Assembly: GCA_029259595.1 (NCBI GenBank)
Contig: JAJDEW010000129.1
Coordinates: forward strand, 19,169 to 83,168
DNA: 64,000 nucleotides
Source of the DNA: Planctomycetota bacterium
GTDB lineage: Bacteria > Planctomycetota > UBA1135 > GCA-002686595
Direction: 5' to 3'
Part shown: piece after piece, positions 9,349 through 17,770 of the stretch
Position numbering within the stretch: the first letter of the stretch is position 1
Layout of the letters: each line of letters opens with the position of its first letter
Position numbers and translations under genes: made by a program
Notes under the pieces: generated by a model
What the model was told of the DNA's origin: nothing
Database searches by the model: none
What the model saw: only the letters and a program-made list of their open reading frames with translations

Positions 9349-10362
9349 TCAACGCCCGGCGCCGGCTTCCTGGAGATTCGACTTGTTCGGCTCGATCTGG
9401 ATGCCGAGCTTGGCCAGGGCCGTCTGCGCCACTTCGAAGGTCACCGGGTAGTAGCCGTCCTTGATGACGTCCCGCTGTCCCTGCTGGCTGAAGATGTAGC
9501 GCACGTACTCGCGTCGCAGCGGGTCGAGCTGGGCGTTCGGCTCGGCGTTGATGTAGAGATAGAGGAAGCGAGCCAGCGGATACTCGCCCGTGTAAGCGTT
9601 CTCGGCCGTCGCGGGGACCGGCTTCGAGTTCGTGTCGACGGACAGCGGGATGGCGCGGACGTCGGCCGTCTTGTAGCCGATCCCGCTGTATCCGATCGCG
9701 AACTTGTCGGTGGCCACGCCCTGGACGACGGACGAGCTGCCCGGCTGCTCCTTGACGGTGTCCTTGTAATCGCCCTTGAAGAGCGCGTTACTCTTGAAGA
9801 AGCCGTAGGTGCCGGAAGCCGAGTTACGGCCGTACAGGCTGACAGGCTGCTTGGCCCAGTCGCCCGTGAGGCCGACCTGGCCCCAGTTCACGATGTCGGT
9901 CGCGAAGCCGCCCTTGCGGGTCTTCGAGAAGAGCGCATCGACCTGCTGGAGCGAAAGCCCTTGGATCGGATTGTCCTTGTTCACGTACACCGCGAGCATG
10001 TCGATGCTCGTGGGCAGCGGCGTCGGCTTGTAGCCGAAGGCCTTCTCGAAGTCGTCGATCTCGGCGCTCTTCATCTCGCGGCTCATCGGACCGAAGTTCG
10101 CCGTGCCCGCGATCAGGGCCGGAGGTGCCGTCGACGAACCCTTGCCTTCCATCTCGACGGCGACGTTGGGGTACATCGTCTTGAAGCCCTCCGACCACAG
10201 GGTCTGGAGGTTGTTCATCGTGTCGGAGCCGACGCTCTTGATCGCGCCGGTGACACCTTGCACGGGCTTGTAGACGGGCAAGCGCGGATCGACCTGCACC
10301 GCTTGGGCGAGGGAGACTCCGCCGACGAGAGTGACGGCGGCGGCGAGTCGGAGGACGTTCAT
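9349..10362 (-). CDS. pstS: Phosphate-binding periplasmic protein PstS
   Basis: 337 residues. The signal peptide (about 1-21) ends in SLAQA. The mature protein has PstS-family landmarks: VGSDTMNNL near the start, EMEGKGSSTA, and SASGTYGFF in the second lobe, all contributing to phosphate binding in this family. It captures phosphate in the periplasm and delivers it to PstC/PstA. The ATG at 10362 gives a clean signal peptide; an in-frame ATG at 10386 would only lengthen the n-region. It is the first gene of the pst operon and lies downstream of a four-unit PHO-box-like repeat, so phosphate-starvation control through the nearby PhoB/PhoR is expected. Confidence 0.95.
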   Translation of the reverse strand: MNVLRLAAAVTLVGGVSLAQAVQVDPRLPVYKPVQGVTGAIKSVGSDTMNNLQTLWSEGFKTMYPNVAVEMEGKGSSTAPPALIAGTANFGPMSREMKSAEIDDFEKAFGYKPTPLPTSIDMLAVYVNKDNPIQGLSLQQVDALFSKTRKGGFATDIVNWGQVGLTGDWAKQPVSLYGRNSASGTYGFFKSNALFKGDYKDTVKEQPGSSSVVQGVATDKFAIGYSGIGYKTADVRAIPLSVDTNSKPVPATAENAYTGEYPLARFLYLYINAEPNAQLDPLRREYVRYIFSQQGQRDVIKDGYYPVTFEVAQTALAKLGIQIEPNKSNLQEAGAGR

Positions 10363-10665
10363 GGGACCTGCTTGTCTCGGGGTCATATTTGCAACTCGGT
10401 AGAGGCGGCCACTGCCGCCAGGGCCGAAGCACGTGCTTCGGATGTGGACATTCGATTCGTGTTTCGACCGCAAGAGACCAGAGCCCCATGAACGCGTGGT
10501 GAGCCGTTCGTGAAGATTTGGTGAAGGTGTGAAAGGCCTGCCTCGACCTGGCGCCGCGCGGCAAGGAGCCCCTATCATCCCGGCCCACGAGGTCCCCCCC
10601 CAGCCTCCTACGCAACGCTCGCCCAACAGGTCGAGCTCTCCACCTCTCCTGGAAACGATTCGATC
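10363..10665. other. Divergent control region between pstS and the porin gene
   Basis: 303 bases without a gene. In pstS direction it holds, in order, the PHO-box-like repeat (10488-10525), a perfect 18-bp palindrome at 10424-10441 (CCGAAGCACGTGCTTCGG) and a smaller hairpin GGCGG/CCGCC at 10405-10420. The two hairpins would lie in the pstS leader. In the porin direction a TATCAT at 10573-10578 could serve as a -10 box, 87 bases before the porin ATG. Confidence 0.6.
10488..10525 (-). promoter_or_regulatory. Putative PHO box: four 11-bp direct repeats
   Basis: Read on the minus strand (pstS direction), TTCAC, TTCAC, CTCAC and TTCAT occur at exact 11-base spacing; on the plus strand they are GTGAA 10521, GTGAA 10510, GTGAG 10499 and ATGAA 10488. 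Direct repeats with 11-base periodicity are how PhoB/PhoP-type response regulators bind; the Streptomyces PHO box uses GTTCACC-type units with this period. The site lies between pstS and a phosphate-selective porin, with phoB-phoR nearby, so PhoB binding is the natural reading. That it is functional is inference. Confidence 0.65.
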
Positions 10666-11877
10666 ATGAAGACCATCTTCACGGCCGCGACTCTCTGCCT
10701 GACGGCAAGCGGCGCCTATGCAAACAACGGCAACGAGGTCGAGCCTGCTCCCGAGGCTTCGCTCTCCACGCTGCTCGCCGACGGCGACGTCACCCTCAAA
10801 GTGTTCGGCCGCCTGCTCCAAGACTGGACGTGGGCGACCGGTGGCGACGACGGCCTCTACGACACGGACGATGGCGTCGAGTTCCGCGCCGCGCGCATCG
10901 GGGTCTCCGGCACCGTCTTCGACGTCGTCGACTACAAGGCCGAATACGACTTCGTCGGCGGCGACGCCGACTTCAAGGACGTCCTGTTCAGCTTCGCGAC
11001 CGGCATCGGCAAGGTCAGCGTCGGCAACTTCAAGGAGCCGATGAGCCTCGAGGAGCTCACCAGCAGCCGCTTCATCTCGTTCAACGAACGTTCTTTGATG
11101 AACGCGCTCGTCCCGGGCCGCAACACGGGCATCGCGCTCAGCGACTCCTGTGACAACTTCAACTGGACGTTCGGCATCTTCCGTGACTCCGACGACTTCG
11201 GTGATGACAACAACACCAACGGGCCCGGCGACACCGAGCAGGACGGCGAGTACGCCTTCACCGGTCGTGTGACCACCGCTCCGATCCACGAAGACGACGG
11301 CGAGCGCGTACTGCACCTCGGTCTGTCCTACAGCTTGCGTGGAGCGGACGACGACATGGCTCGCTTCCGCTCGCGGCCCGAGGCTCACCTCATGAACCGC
11401 CCGGTCGACACCGGCGTGCTCGCCGCCGACGGCGTGAACCTCGGCGGACTCGAGGTCGCCTACGTCCAGGGACCGTTCTCCGCCCAGGCCGAGTACTTCA
11501 TGGCCGCGGTCGACGCGCAATCCGGCGGCATGGACGCGGACTACGCGGGCTTCTACACCGAGGTCACCTACTTCCTCACGGGTGAGCGCCGCAACTACAA
11601 GAAGTCGGCCGGCAAGTTCGATCGCGTCAAGCCGAACACGAACGTCCAGCGCGGCAGCTTCTCCGGCGGCGCGTGGCAGACGGGTCTGCGCTACTCGATG
11701 CTCGACCTCGACGACGGCCCGAGCGCCGACGAGATCTCGAACATCACGGCCTCGCTCAAGTGGATCCTGAACCCCAACACGCGCATCGCGCTCAACCTCA
11801 TCCAATCCGACGCCGAGAGCGGCGCGATCGAGGACGACGCGACGATCGCCATCCTCCGCTTCCAGGCGGACTACTGA
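10666..11877 (+). CDS. Phosphate-selective porin (OprO/OprP family)
   Basis: 403 residues. The signal peptide ends at about residue 19 (GAYA). The body is a Gly/Asp/aromatic-rich 16-strand-type barrel with the hallmarks of the phosphate-selective porin O/P family: FRAARIGVSG near the start, YKAEYDF, VGNFKEPMSLEE and SSRFISFNERS in the N-terminal half, and a C-terminal strand ending in an aromatic (RFQADY). It would sit in the outer membrane and admit phosphate or polyphosphate. It diverges from pstS across a PHO-box-like repeat and converges on phoR through a strong hairpin, so it is almost certainly a Pho regulon member. Confidence 0.9.
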   Translation: MKTIFTAATLCLTASGAYANNGNEVEPAPEASLSTLLADGDVTLKVFGRLLQDWTWATGGDDGLYDTDDGVEFRAARIGVSGTVFDVVDYKAEYDFVGGDADFKDVLFSFATGIGKVSVGNFKEPMSLEELTSSRFISFNERSLMNALVPGRNTGIALSDSCDNFNWTFGIFRDSDDFGDDNNTNGPGDTEQDGEYAFTGRVTTAPIHEDDGERVLHLGLSYSLRGADDDMARFRSRPEAHLMNRPVDTGVLAADGVNLGGLEVAYVQGPFSAQAEYFMAAVDAQSGGMDADYAGFYTEVTYFLTGERRNYKKSAGKFDRVKPNTNVQRGSFSGGAWQTGLRYSMLDLDDGPSADEISNITASLKWILNPNTRIALNLIQSDAESGAIEDDATIAILRFQADY

Positions 11878-11910
11878 GAGCGCGCGGGCCTGACCCGCGA
11901 CGGTTCTCAC

Positions 11911-11955
11911 GACGACGGGCCGCTCCGGAAGATCCGGGGCGGCCCGTCGGTCGTC
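11911..11955. terminator. Strong hairpin between convergent porin and phoR genes
   Basis: The left arm at 11911-11928 (GACGACGGGCCGCTCCGG) pairs with 11934-11955 across a 5-base AAGAT loop, with one mismatch and a small bulge. There is no clear T-run on either side. Its place between two convergent stop codons (11877 and 11972) suggests a bidirectional transcription terminator or a 3' end-protecting hairpin. Confidence 0.65.
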
Positions 11956-11971
11956 GAGGACCTCGGTGGCG

Positions 11972-13783
11972 TCAGGACGCGCGCGGCAAGCGCACCGAGA
12001 AGGCGCTGCCGCGACCCGGCTCGCTCTCCAGGTCGACCTCGCCGCGCATCGCGACGACGAGGTGCTTCACGATCGAAAGCCCGAGCCCCGTTCCGCCGAG
12101 CGCCTGCGAGCGGGCCTTGTCGACGCGATAGAAGCGCTCGAAAACACGCTCCTGATCCTCACGCGGGATCCCGACGCCGTCGTCGCGCACGCACAGCACG
12201 ACGTGCTCGCCTTCGGCCGCGATCCGGATCGCAATCTTGCCCGGACCCGGCGAGTACTTGATCGCGTTGTCGATCAGGTTCTCGGCCACTTGCGTCATGG
12301 CCTCGGCGTCGCCCTGCACCTCGATCGTCGGCGCGTTCTCGTCGACGGTGACGCGGATCGCCTTCTTTGCGAGCCGCTCCTCGTGCCGGCCGAGGACGCC
12401 CTCCACGATCGGGCGCCAGGCGACGGGCACCCCGAGCGGCTCGGCCTCCTGGGACTCGATGCGGGCCAGGCTCAAGAGGTCGGTGACGAGGTTCGAGAGC
12501 CGGTCGACGTTGGCATCGACGCGCTGCAAGAAGTGCTCGTTCTTGCCTTCGTCGTGGATCGCCCCCGACAGCAGGGTCTCGACGAAGCCCTTGATCGAGG
12601 TCAGCGGGGTCTTCAGCTCGTGCGAGACGTTCGCCACGAAGTCGCGCCGGATGCGCTCGAGACGACGCAGGTCGGAGACGTCGTGCAACACGACCACGAG
12701 TCCGCGCGCATCGTCGGTACGGAAGGGGCTCGCGTGGGCGTCCAAGACGCGCTCGCGCCCGGTGCGGTGCAGCTCGATCTCGCGGCGCGAAAGCGCCTGG
12801 GTCCGCCGCGCCTCGGCCAGGAGCTCCTCGAGCTCGACCACCGGCGCCAGCTCCCAGAGCCGGCGGCCTTCGACTCCGGCCACGGGCAACGCCAAGAGCC
12901 GGATCGCGGCCTGGTTGCAGAAGAGGATCCGGTCGTCGTCCTCCACGGCGATGACCCCTTCGACCATACCGGCCAGCATGGCGCGCAACTGGGCGTCCTC
13001 CTTCGAGATCGTCGCGATGCGCGTGGTGATCTCCTCGCCCAGACGATTCATCGTGTCGGCCAGAATCCCGATCTCGTCGGTCTGCTCGAGCTCGATACGG
13101 CGCTCGAAGTGACCGGCGCGCAGGTCCTCGGCGACCCGGGTCACCTCGGTGATCGGCGCCGCCACGCGACGCGCGAACCAGAGCCCCAGAACGAGCGCGC
13201 CGAGCAGGCCCACGGCTCCCCCCAGGACCACGGCGCGCCGTGCCGCACCACGCTGAACCGCGATGCTCGTCACAGGAATCGCCACGCGAACGACCCCGAG
13301 CGGTTCGGCTCCGGCTTCCGAGGGCCCTTCCAGACGACGTGCGACGTACAGCATCGGAAAGCCCACGGTCGCACTCGTTCGACGCGCGACCCCGAGACCG
13401 GACGTGTCCTCGAGCGCCTGGCGGACCTCGCTGCGATCCCCGTGATTCGCCATCCGCGCGGGATCGTGATCGGTGTCTCCGATCACCACGCCGTCCGGAC
13501 GAATCACCGTCACGCGCAGTCCGACCTCGCCGTCGATGACGTGCAGGTGCCGCTGCAACTCGTCGCTCACCTGGCCAGGCCCGGGCAGCAGGAACGACAC
13601 GACGAAGGGGGAGAGCAACTCGCACTCGTTGCGCAGGGACTTCTCGAGGTTCTCCTCCAGAGCGCTGCCCAGCCGCTGGTCGACCAGGGAGCCGATCAAG
13701 CACGCCGTCAGAACCAGCACGATCGCCGTCGCGGCGTAGAGGTTCCGGAAGAAACGGGAACGAACGACCCTCAGTCTTTGCAC
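11972..13783 (-). CDS. phoR: Phosphate-regulon sensor histidine kinase PhoR
   Basis: 603 residues. Order of parts: TM1 at about 12-34; a periplasmic sensor of about 150 residues; TM2 at about 184-204; HAMP (about 203-256, PITEVTRVAEDL); a PAS domain (about 268-370, EGVIAVEDDDRILFCN); HisKA with the phospho-accepting H388 in SHELKTPL; and a HATPase with N box (ENLIDNAIKYS), DDGVGI, FERFYRVDK and GGTGLGLSIVKH. The full periplasmic domain differs from E. coli PhoR, which lacks one, and resembles PhoR of other phyla. It overlaps the 3' end of phoB by 13 bases, so the two are co-translated. Position next to the pst operon supports phosphate signalling. Confidence 0.9.
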   Translation of the reverse strand: MQRLRVVRSRFFRNLYAATAIVLVLTACLIGSLVDQRLGSALEENLEKSLRNECELLSPFVVSFLLPGPGQVSDELQRHLHVIDGEVGLRVTVIRPDGVVIGDTDHDPARMANHGDRSEVRQALEDTSGLGVARRTSATVGFPMLYVARRLEGPSEAGAEPLGVVRVAIPVTSIAVQRGAARRAVVLGGAVGLLGALVLGLWFARRVAAPITEVTRVAEDLRAGHFERRIELEQTDEIGILADTMNRLGEEITTRIATISKEDAQLRAMLAGMVEGVIAVEDDDRILFCNQAAIRLLALPVAGVEGRRLWELAPVVELEELLAEARRTQALSRREIELHRTGRERVLDAHASPFRTDDARGLVVVLHDVSDLRRLERIRRDFVANVSHELKTPLTSIKGFVETLLSGAIHDEGKNEHFLQRVDANVDRLSNLVTDLLSLARIESQEAEPLGVPVAWRPIVEGVLGRHEERLAKKAIRVTVDENAPTIEVQGDAEAMTQVAENLIDNAIKYSPGPGKIAIRIAAEGEHVVLCVRDDGVGIPREDQERVFERFYRVDKARSQALGGTGLGLSIVKHLVVAMRGEVDLESEPGRGSAFSVRLPRAS

Positions 13784-14457
13784 TTGTATCCGACGCCTCG
13801 CACGGTCGCGATCATGTCACCGGCCGCCCCGAGTTTCCGGCGGATGGAGCTGACGTGAACGTCAACGTTGCGATCGATGATATAGCTTTCCCCGGCGGTG
13901 ATCCTGTCGACCAGCTCGCTCCGCGGGAAAACCCGCCCGGGTCGCTGAACCAGGGTCCACAGGAGCCGAAACTCGGCCCGGGTCATCGTGACGGGCGCGC
14001 CATCGTGCAAGACCTCGTGGCGCGCGGCGTCCAGCACCAGCTCGCCGATGCGGACGCGTGTCTTGCGGGTCTCCGGCTCGCGCTCGACGCGCCGGATGAC
14101 GGTCTTCACGCGCGCGACGAGCTCGCGCGGACTGAAGGGCTTGATCATGTAGTCGTCGGCCCCGATCTCGAGCCCGACCACGATGTCGGCCTCCTCGCCC
14201 TTCGCCGTCAGCATGATGACCGGGATATCCGCCGTGGCGTCCTCGGCCCGCAGCCGCCGGCAGACCTCGAGCCCGTCCATCCCCGGCAACATGAGATCGA
14301 GCAGGATCAAGCTCGGCCGCGTCCGCAGGGCCTCGACGAAGCCCTTCTCGCCATCTCCGGCGTCGATCACTCGGTACCCCTCGCGCTCGAGGTTGTACCG
14401 GACGACCTCCGCGATGTCGGCGTCGTCTTCGATGAGCAGGATGGTGGTCTTCCGCAT
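13771..14457 (-). CDS. phoB: Phosphate-regulon response regulator PhoB
   Basis: 228 residues. The receiver domain (about 1-120) has the acidic pair DD near residues 11-12, the phospho-acceptor D54 in LLDLMLPG and a conserved K in IKPFSPRE. An OmpR/PhoB-type winged helix (about 130-228) ends in VRGVGYKC. Such regulators bind 11-bp direct repeats as dimers, matching the four repeats found upstream of pstS. The start at 14457 gives the canonical receiver N-terminus (MRKTTILLIEDD); the longer in-frame start at 14592 adds an unlikely Pro/Arg-rich leader. First gene of the phoB-phoR operon. Confidence 0.93.
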   Translation of the reverse strand: MRKTTILLIEDDADIAEVVRYNLEREGYRVIDAGDGEKGFVEALRTRPSLILLDLMLPGMDGLEVCRRLRAEDATADIPVIMLTAKGEEADIVVGLEIGADDYMIKPFSPRELVARVKTVIRRVEREPETRKTRVRIGELVLDAARHEVLHDGAPVTMTRAEFRLLWTLVQRPGRVFPRSELVDRITAGESYIIDRNVDVHVSSIRRKLGAAGDMIATVRGVGYKCKD

Positions 14458-14680
14458 GGTCACTCCGCGCTGCTGGCGCCGGCTCGAAGGCGGCCGACGG
14501 GCTGCAAGTCGCGGGAGATATAGAGGGGCAGGATCAAGGTTTCTTAAAGGCCGGACGTTCTCTGCGTGAAGCCCGGCCCACGGCGGCTTCAAGCCCCGGG
14601 ACGAAGCACGCGATCCAAGGTTCTTTCGTGAACGCGAGCGCGAGCCGGAAGACCTCCGAGCGAAGCTCGAACCCGTCCTG

Positions 14681-15784
14681 TTACCCGTTGCGGAAGTCGT
14701 AGAAGTCGGCCTGCTCGAGGTCCGGGTTCATCTCGCTCGGGATCTGGTACGTCCGCACGGCCCACAGGTCGCGAAACACGCGGTAGTTCAAGGCGGTGCG
14801 GTCCAGGTAGTCGACGCCCTCACTGCCGCCGGTCCCCGTCCGCCGACCGATGACGCGCTCGACCATGCGGGCGTGTCGTTGCCGGAAGATGACGAACACC
14901 TGCTCGAGCTCGATCAGGCCGTCCAGGACCTCGCGCGGCCAAGCCAGGAGCGGCAGCTCGCGGTAGGACACGAGGAAGATCATCGCCGCCCGTACGCGCT
15001 GCCGACGTCCACCGCCGCCGTCCGGCGCCAAAAACTCCTCGATCGCCGCCTTCTCCTTCGCGTAGCGCGCCCCGAGCCGCTCGCGGTCGCTCGGCGTGAA
15101 GGCGCGCGCCAGGGCCAACGCCGCGCTCTTGTCGACCGTCCGCGCGTGCGCACCGACGTAGTCGTCGACGAAGCGCTGCAGCGCCGTCTCGGCACCCTCC
15201 TCGTGGGCGTACTTGCCACCGATCGGCGTGCGGAAGAGCCAAGCCTCGATCGCTTGCGCCAACGACGGCGTGTCGAGCTTGGCGGCCTGCACGCGCAGGT
15301 ACGCGGGCGACTCCGTCCCGTCGTGGGCACGCAGCGCGTCCATGTAGCTCTCGTCGAGCCCGAGCGGAACCCGCTCCGTATCGTCGAGCCCCATCAGAAT
15401 CTCGATCTGACGCAGCTGTGCGCTCTGGAATCCGCTCGCCGGCATCAGCTTGTCGCGAAAGCCCAGATACTCGCGGGTCGTGAGGGTCTCGATCACCTCG
15501 AAGTGCGTGACGCACTGGCGCAGGACGGTGACGACACGCTTGATGCTGCGCGCCGCGTTCGACATCGCCTGCTCTTCGACGCGCTCCTGATGGAAGAAGT
15601 CGCGCAGCGAGCGCATCTCCCGCAGGACGAGCTTGAACCACAGCTCGTAGATCTGGTGCACCGTGATGAAGAGCACCTCGGAGTTGTCGAGCTCGTCTTC
15701 GGTTTCGTTCAACCCCCCTTGCAGGGACAGGACCTCCTCGACACGGATGTAGTCCCAGTAATTCGTCGGCTTCGCGGGTTCCAT
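14681..15784 (-). CDS. kynA: Tryptophan 2,3-dioxygenase
   Basis: 367 residues, closer in length to eukaryotic-type enzymes than to the roughly 280-residue proteobacterial form because of an internal insertion around residues 170-260. Family motifs: NYWDYIRVEEVLSLQ near the start; FITVHQIYELWFK with active-site residues; FRQRHARMVERVIG, where a His serves as axial heme ligand; and GTGGSEGVDYL in the C-terminal substrate loop. The heme enzyme opens the tryptophan indole ring to N-formylkynurenine. TACCAT lies 9 bases before the ATG. No other kynurenine gene is adjacent; the AraC gene lies 184 bases upstream on the same strand. Confidence 0.93.
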   Translation of the reverse strand: MEPAKPTNYWDYIRVEEVLSLQGGLNETEDELDNSEVLFITVHQIYELWFKLVLREMRSLRDFFHQERVEEQAMSNAARSIKRVVTVLRQCVTHFEVIETLTTREYLGFRDKLMPASGFQSAQLRQIEILMGLDDTERVPLGLDESYMDALRAHDGTESPAYLRVQAAKLDTPSLAQAIEAWLFRTPIGGKYAHEEGAETALQRFVDDYVGAHARTVDKSAALALARAFTPSDRERLGARYAKEKAAIEEFLAPDGGGGRRQRVRAAMIFLVSYRELPLLAWPREVLDGLIELEQVFVIFRQRHARMVERVIGRRTGTGGSEGVDYLDRTALNYRVFRDLWAVRTYQIPSEMNPDLEQADFYDFRNG

Positions 15785-15793
15785 GCGGCGCGC

Positions 15794-15799
15794 ATGGTA
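15794..15799 (-). promoter_or_regulatory. Putative -10 element for kynA
   Basis: TACCAT on the minus strand, 9 bases before the ATG at 15784. Fits the recurring start-proximal -10 pattern of this window. Confidence 0.25.
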
Positions 15800-15968
15800 G
15801 CGCGGAGATCGGCGACGACGAGTGTGGCGACCCGCGAGCCGCCCATCCGTGCCCACCTGGCAGGCGGCGCGCGGCTCGAAGGCCGCCCCCCTGGTGGCGG
15901 CCGGGCCTGCCAGGCTCTTGCGAGCGGCGCGCGGAAACGTCCGTCCCCAACGCGTCCGAGGCACGTTT

Positions 15969-16829
15969 CTAGCCCTCGGCTCGCCTTCCCGGCGAGGCCT
16001 TGGATTGCTTGCCGGTCGCGGGCTCTCGCCGGAACCAGGCCCCCGGCGTCGTCCCCAGCAAACGCTTGAACATGGCGATGAAGGCGCTCGTGCTCTCATA
16101 CCCGATCGCGAGCCCGGCTGCCGTGACGGAGTCTCCAACGGCGAGCCGCTCGAGCGCGTGCAGGGCCTTGACCTTCTGCAGCCAACGCCCGAAGGAAAGT
16201 CCCGTCTCCTGCCGAAAAAGGCGCTCGATCGTCCGCGCACTGGCTCCGCTTCCGATGGCGAGATCGGCGATCGAAGCGGACGCGGCCAAGTCCATGCGAA
16301 CGCGCTCCACCACGCGACGCGCGCGCTCGTCGACCGGATAACGGACCTGCAGGGGAGCAAAGGGCAAGTCCTGGATTTGGTCTGCCAGGACGCCGGCGAG
16401 CCGCACGTCCACGGGCGCGTCGTCGCGCAGCATGCCGCGTCCCACGATCGCAAGGACCAGCTCGCGCAGCAGGGGCGAGACCTGAATGACGCAGCACTCG
16501 TGCGGCAGCTCCGCGAATCCGGGTCGCAGGTAGACCGCCCGCATGCGGACCCGGCCCGTGGTCCGGACCTCGTGCACAAAGCCGGCCGGAATCCAAACCG
16601 CGCGCTGGGGCGGCACCACCCAAGCCCCGCGGTCGGTCGTGACGGTCAGGACCCCCTCGGTCGCGTAGACGAGCTGCGACCAGGGATGCGCATGCGGCTC
16701 GAGACGCTGCCCCGAGGGCAGGCGCAGGGCCAGGGAGCGCACGACGAGATGGGCTTCCCCTTCGTCGATCGTCGGCTCCGCTTGTCGGTTTGGCGACATC
16801 ACTTGACAGAATAGCGCAAGACGACACAT
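15969..16829 (-). CDS. AraC-family transcriptional regulator with N-terminal cupin
   Basis: 286 residues. The N-terminal cupin (about 20-150) has HAHPWSQLVYATEG and VVPPQRAVWIPAG, as in NimR/YeaM-like AraC regulators. Two helix-turn-helix units follow (about 175-275): the first around ASIADLAIGSGASARTIERL, the second in VTAAGLAIGYESTSAFIAMF. The start at 16829 is favoured by AGAGGGGG with short spacing; an in-frame ATG at 16799 is the alternative. The gene is divergent from the VOC gene (39 bases apart), a usual arrangement for a regulator and its target. Close relatives control efflux or small-molecule responses; the ligand is unknown. Confidence 0.88.
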   Translation of the reverse strand: MCRLALFCQVMSPNRQAEPTIDEGEAHLVVRSLALRLPSGQRLEPHAHPWSQLVYATEGVLTVTTDRGAWVVPPQRAVWIPAGFVHEVRTTGRVRMRAVYLRPGFAELPHECCVIQVSPLLRELVLAIVGRGMLRDDAPVDVRLAGVLADQIQDLPFAPLQVRYPVDERARRVVERVRMDLAASASIADLAIGSGASARTIERLFRQETGLSFGRWLQKVKALHALERLAVGDSVTAAGLAIGYESTSAFIAMFKRLLGTTPGAWFRREPATGKQSKASPGRRAEG

Positions 16830-16868
16830 GCGGCCCCCTCTAGAATCGGCGCATCAAGGAGATCCCCC

Positions 16869-17243
16869 ATGCCCAACGACATCGCCCACTTCGCCATCCA
16901 CGCCGACGACTGCCAGCGCGCCAAGCGCTTCTACGAGACCACCTTCGGGTGGACCTTCGAACCCTGGGGGCCCCCGAACTTCTGGCGCATCCACACGAGC
17001 CCTGGGGCGCTCCACGGAGCGCTCCAGGAGCGTCGTGCGCCGGTCCAGGGCCAGGGCATGATCGGATTCGAGTGCTCCATCTCGGTCGCTGATGTCCATG
17101 CCACGGCCCGCGCGATCGAGAAGAACGGCGGGACGCTGACGATGGAGCCCTTCGAGATCGAAGGGGTTGGAACGCTGGTGATGTTCCAGGACACCGAGGG
17201 CAACGTCGTCGGCGCCATGCAATACGTGGAGGGAGTTCGATGA
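16869..17243 (+). CDS. VOC (glyoxalase/bleomycin-resistance superfamily) protein
   Basis: 124 residues, single VOC domain. Typical pieces: HFAIHADDCQRAKRFYETTFGW at the start (beginning HFAIHADD), a mid-domain SISVADVHATARAIEKNGG, and the C-terminal FQDTEGNVVGAMQ with the metal-site-like region. This superfamily covers glyoxalases, dioxygenases and antibiotic-binding proteins, and the reaction here cannot be fixed. AAGGAG stands 6 bases before the ATG and a TAGAAT hexamer at 16841-16846 could be the promoter. The stop overlaps the next gene as ATGA. Divergent AraC regulator upstream. Confidence 0.85.
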   Translation: MPNDIAHFAIHADDCQRAKRFYETTFGWTFEPWGPPNFWRIHTSPGALHGALQERRAPVQGQGMIGFECSISVADVHATARAIEKNGGTLTMEPFEIEGVGTLVMFQDTEGNVVGAMQYVEGVR

Positions 17244-17770
17244 GATGGCTCGCACGAACCCGTCGAGGGGCGCCACTGGTCCTGCTCGCCGCACTGCTCC
17301 CCGGCCTCACAAGCGGCTCGACACACAAGCCAGGATCCCAGGTCGCCGCGAGCGGGTCGGAACAGGCCGTGACGGAGGTCGAGGCCTTCCTCGTCGACTA
17401 CATCGCTGCTCTGGAAGCCCGCGACGAAGACGCCGTCCGCGCACTCCTGAACGCCGATGGACGCTTCGCCTGGTTTACCGACGGCGTGCGCTCCTACGCC
17501 AGCCCCGACGACGTCCTGTCCGGGATGAGACGCTTCGCGGACATCGCCTTCGTGACCGAGCTGTCGAAGGTCCAGGTCTTGCCGCTCGGACAGGGCCTGG
17601 CCTCCGCCAGCGCGCACTTTCGCACCGAACTGACCTTCCCCGACGCCCCTGCGTTCACCTACGGCGGTGTGATCACGTGGTTGCTCGAGAAGCCCTCGCC
17701 CGGGCTGGGCTGGACCGTCCTCCTGGGGCACACCTCGACTCCCGGCGGCCCGCCCGTCAGAAACGATTGA
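17240..17770 (+). CDS. Exported NTF2-like (SnoaL/DUF4440-type) protein
   Basis: 176 residues. A positively charged N-terminus and hydrophobic stretch (about 11-28) suggest export. The body (about 45-165) has the pattern of NTF2-like SnoaL/DUF4440 folds: VEAFLVDYIAALEARDEDA, FAWFTDG, a central helix, and a final antiparallel sheet with VITWLLEKP and GWTVLLGH. These small alpha+beta cones act as enzymes or ligand-binding proteins; no catalytic set can be assigned. ATGA overlap with the VOC gene upstream and TTGA overlap with the small membrane protein downstream indicate a three-gene operon. Confidence 0.75.
   Translation: MRWLARTRRGAPLVLLAALLPGLTSGSTHKPGSQVAASGSEQAVTEVEAFLVDYIAALEARDEDAVRALLNADGRFAWFTDGVRSYASPDDVLSGMRRFADIAFVTELSKVQVLPLGQGLASASAHFRTELTFPDAPAFTYGGVITWLLEKPSPGLGWTVLLGHTSTPGGPPVRND

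Noticed and set aside
10529..10533. A further GTGAA that might be a fifth PHO-box unit
   Set aside because: It is 8 bases, not 11, from the nearest unit and so out of phase with the other four.
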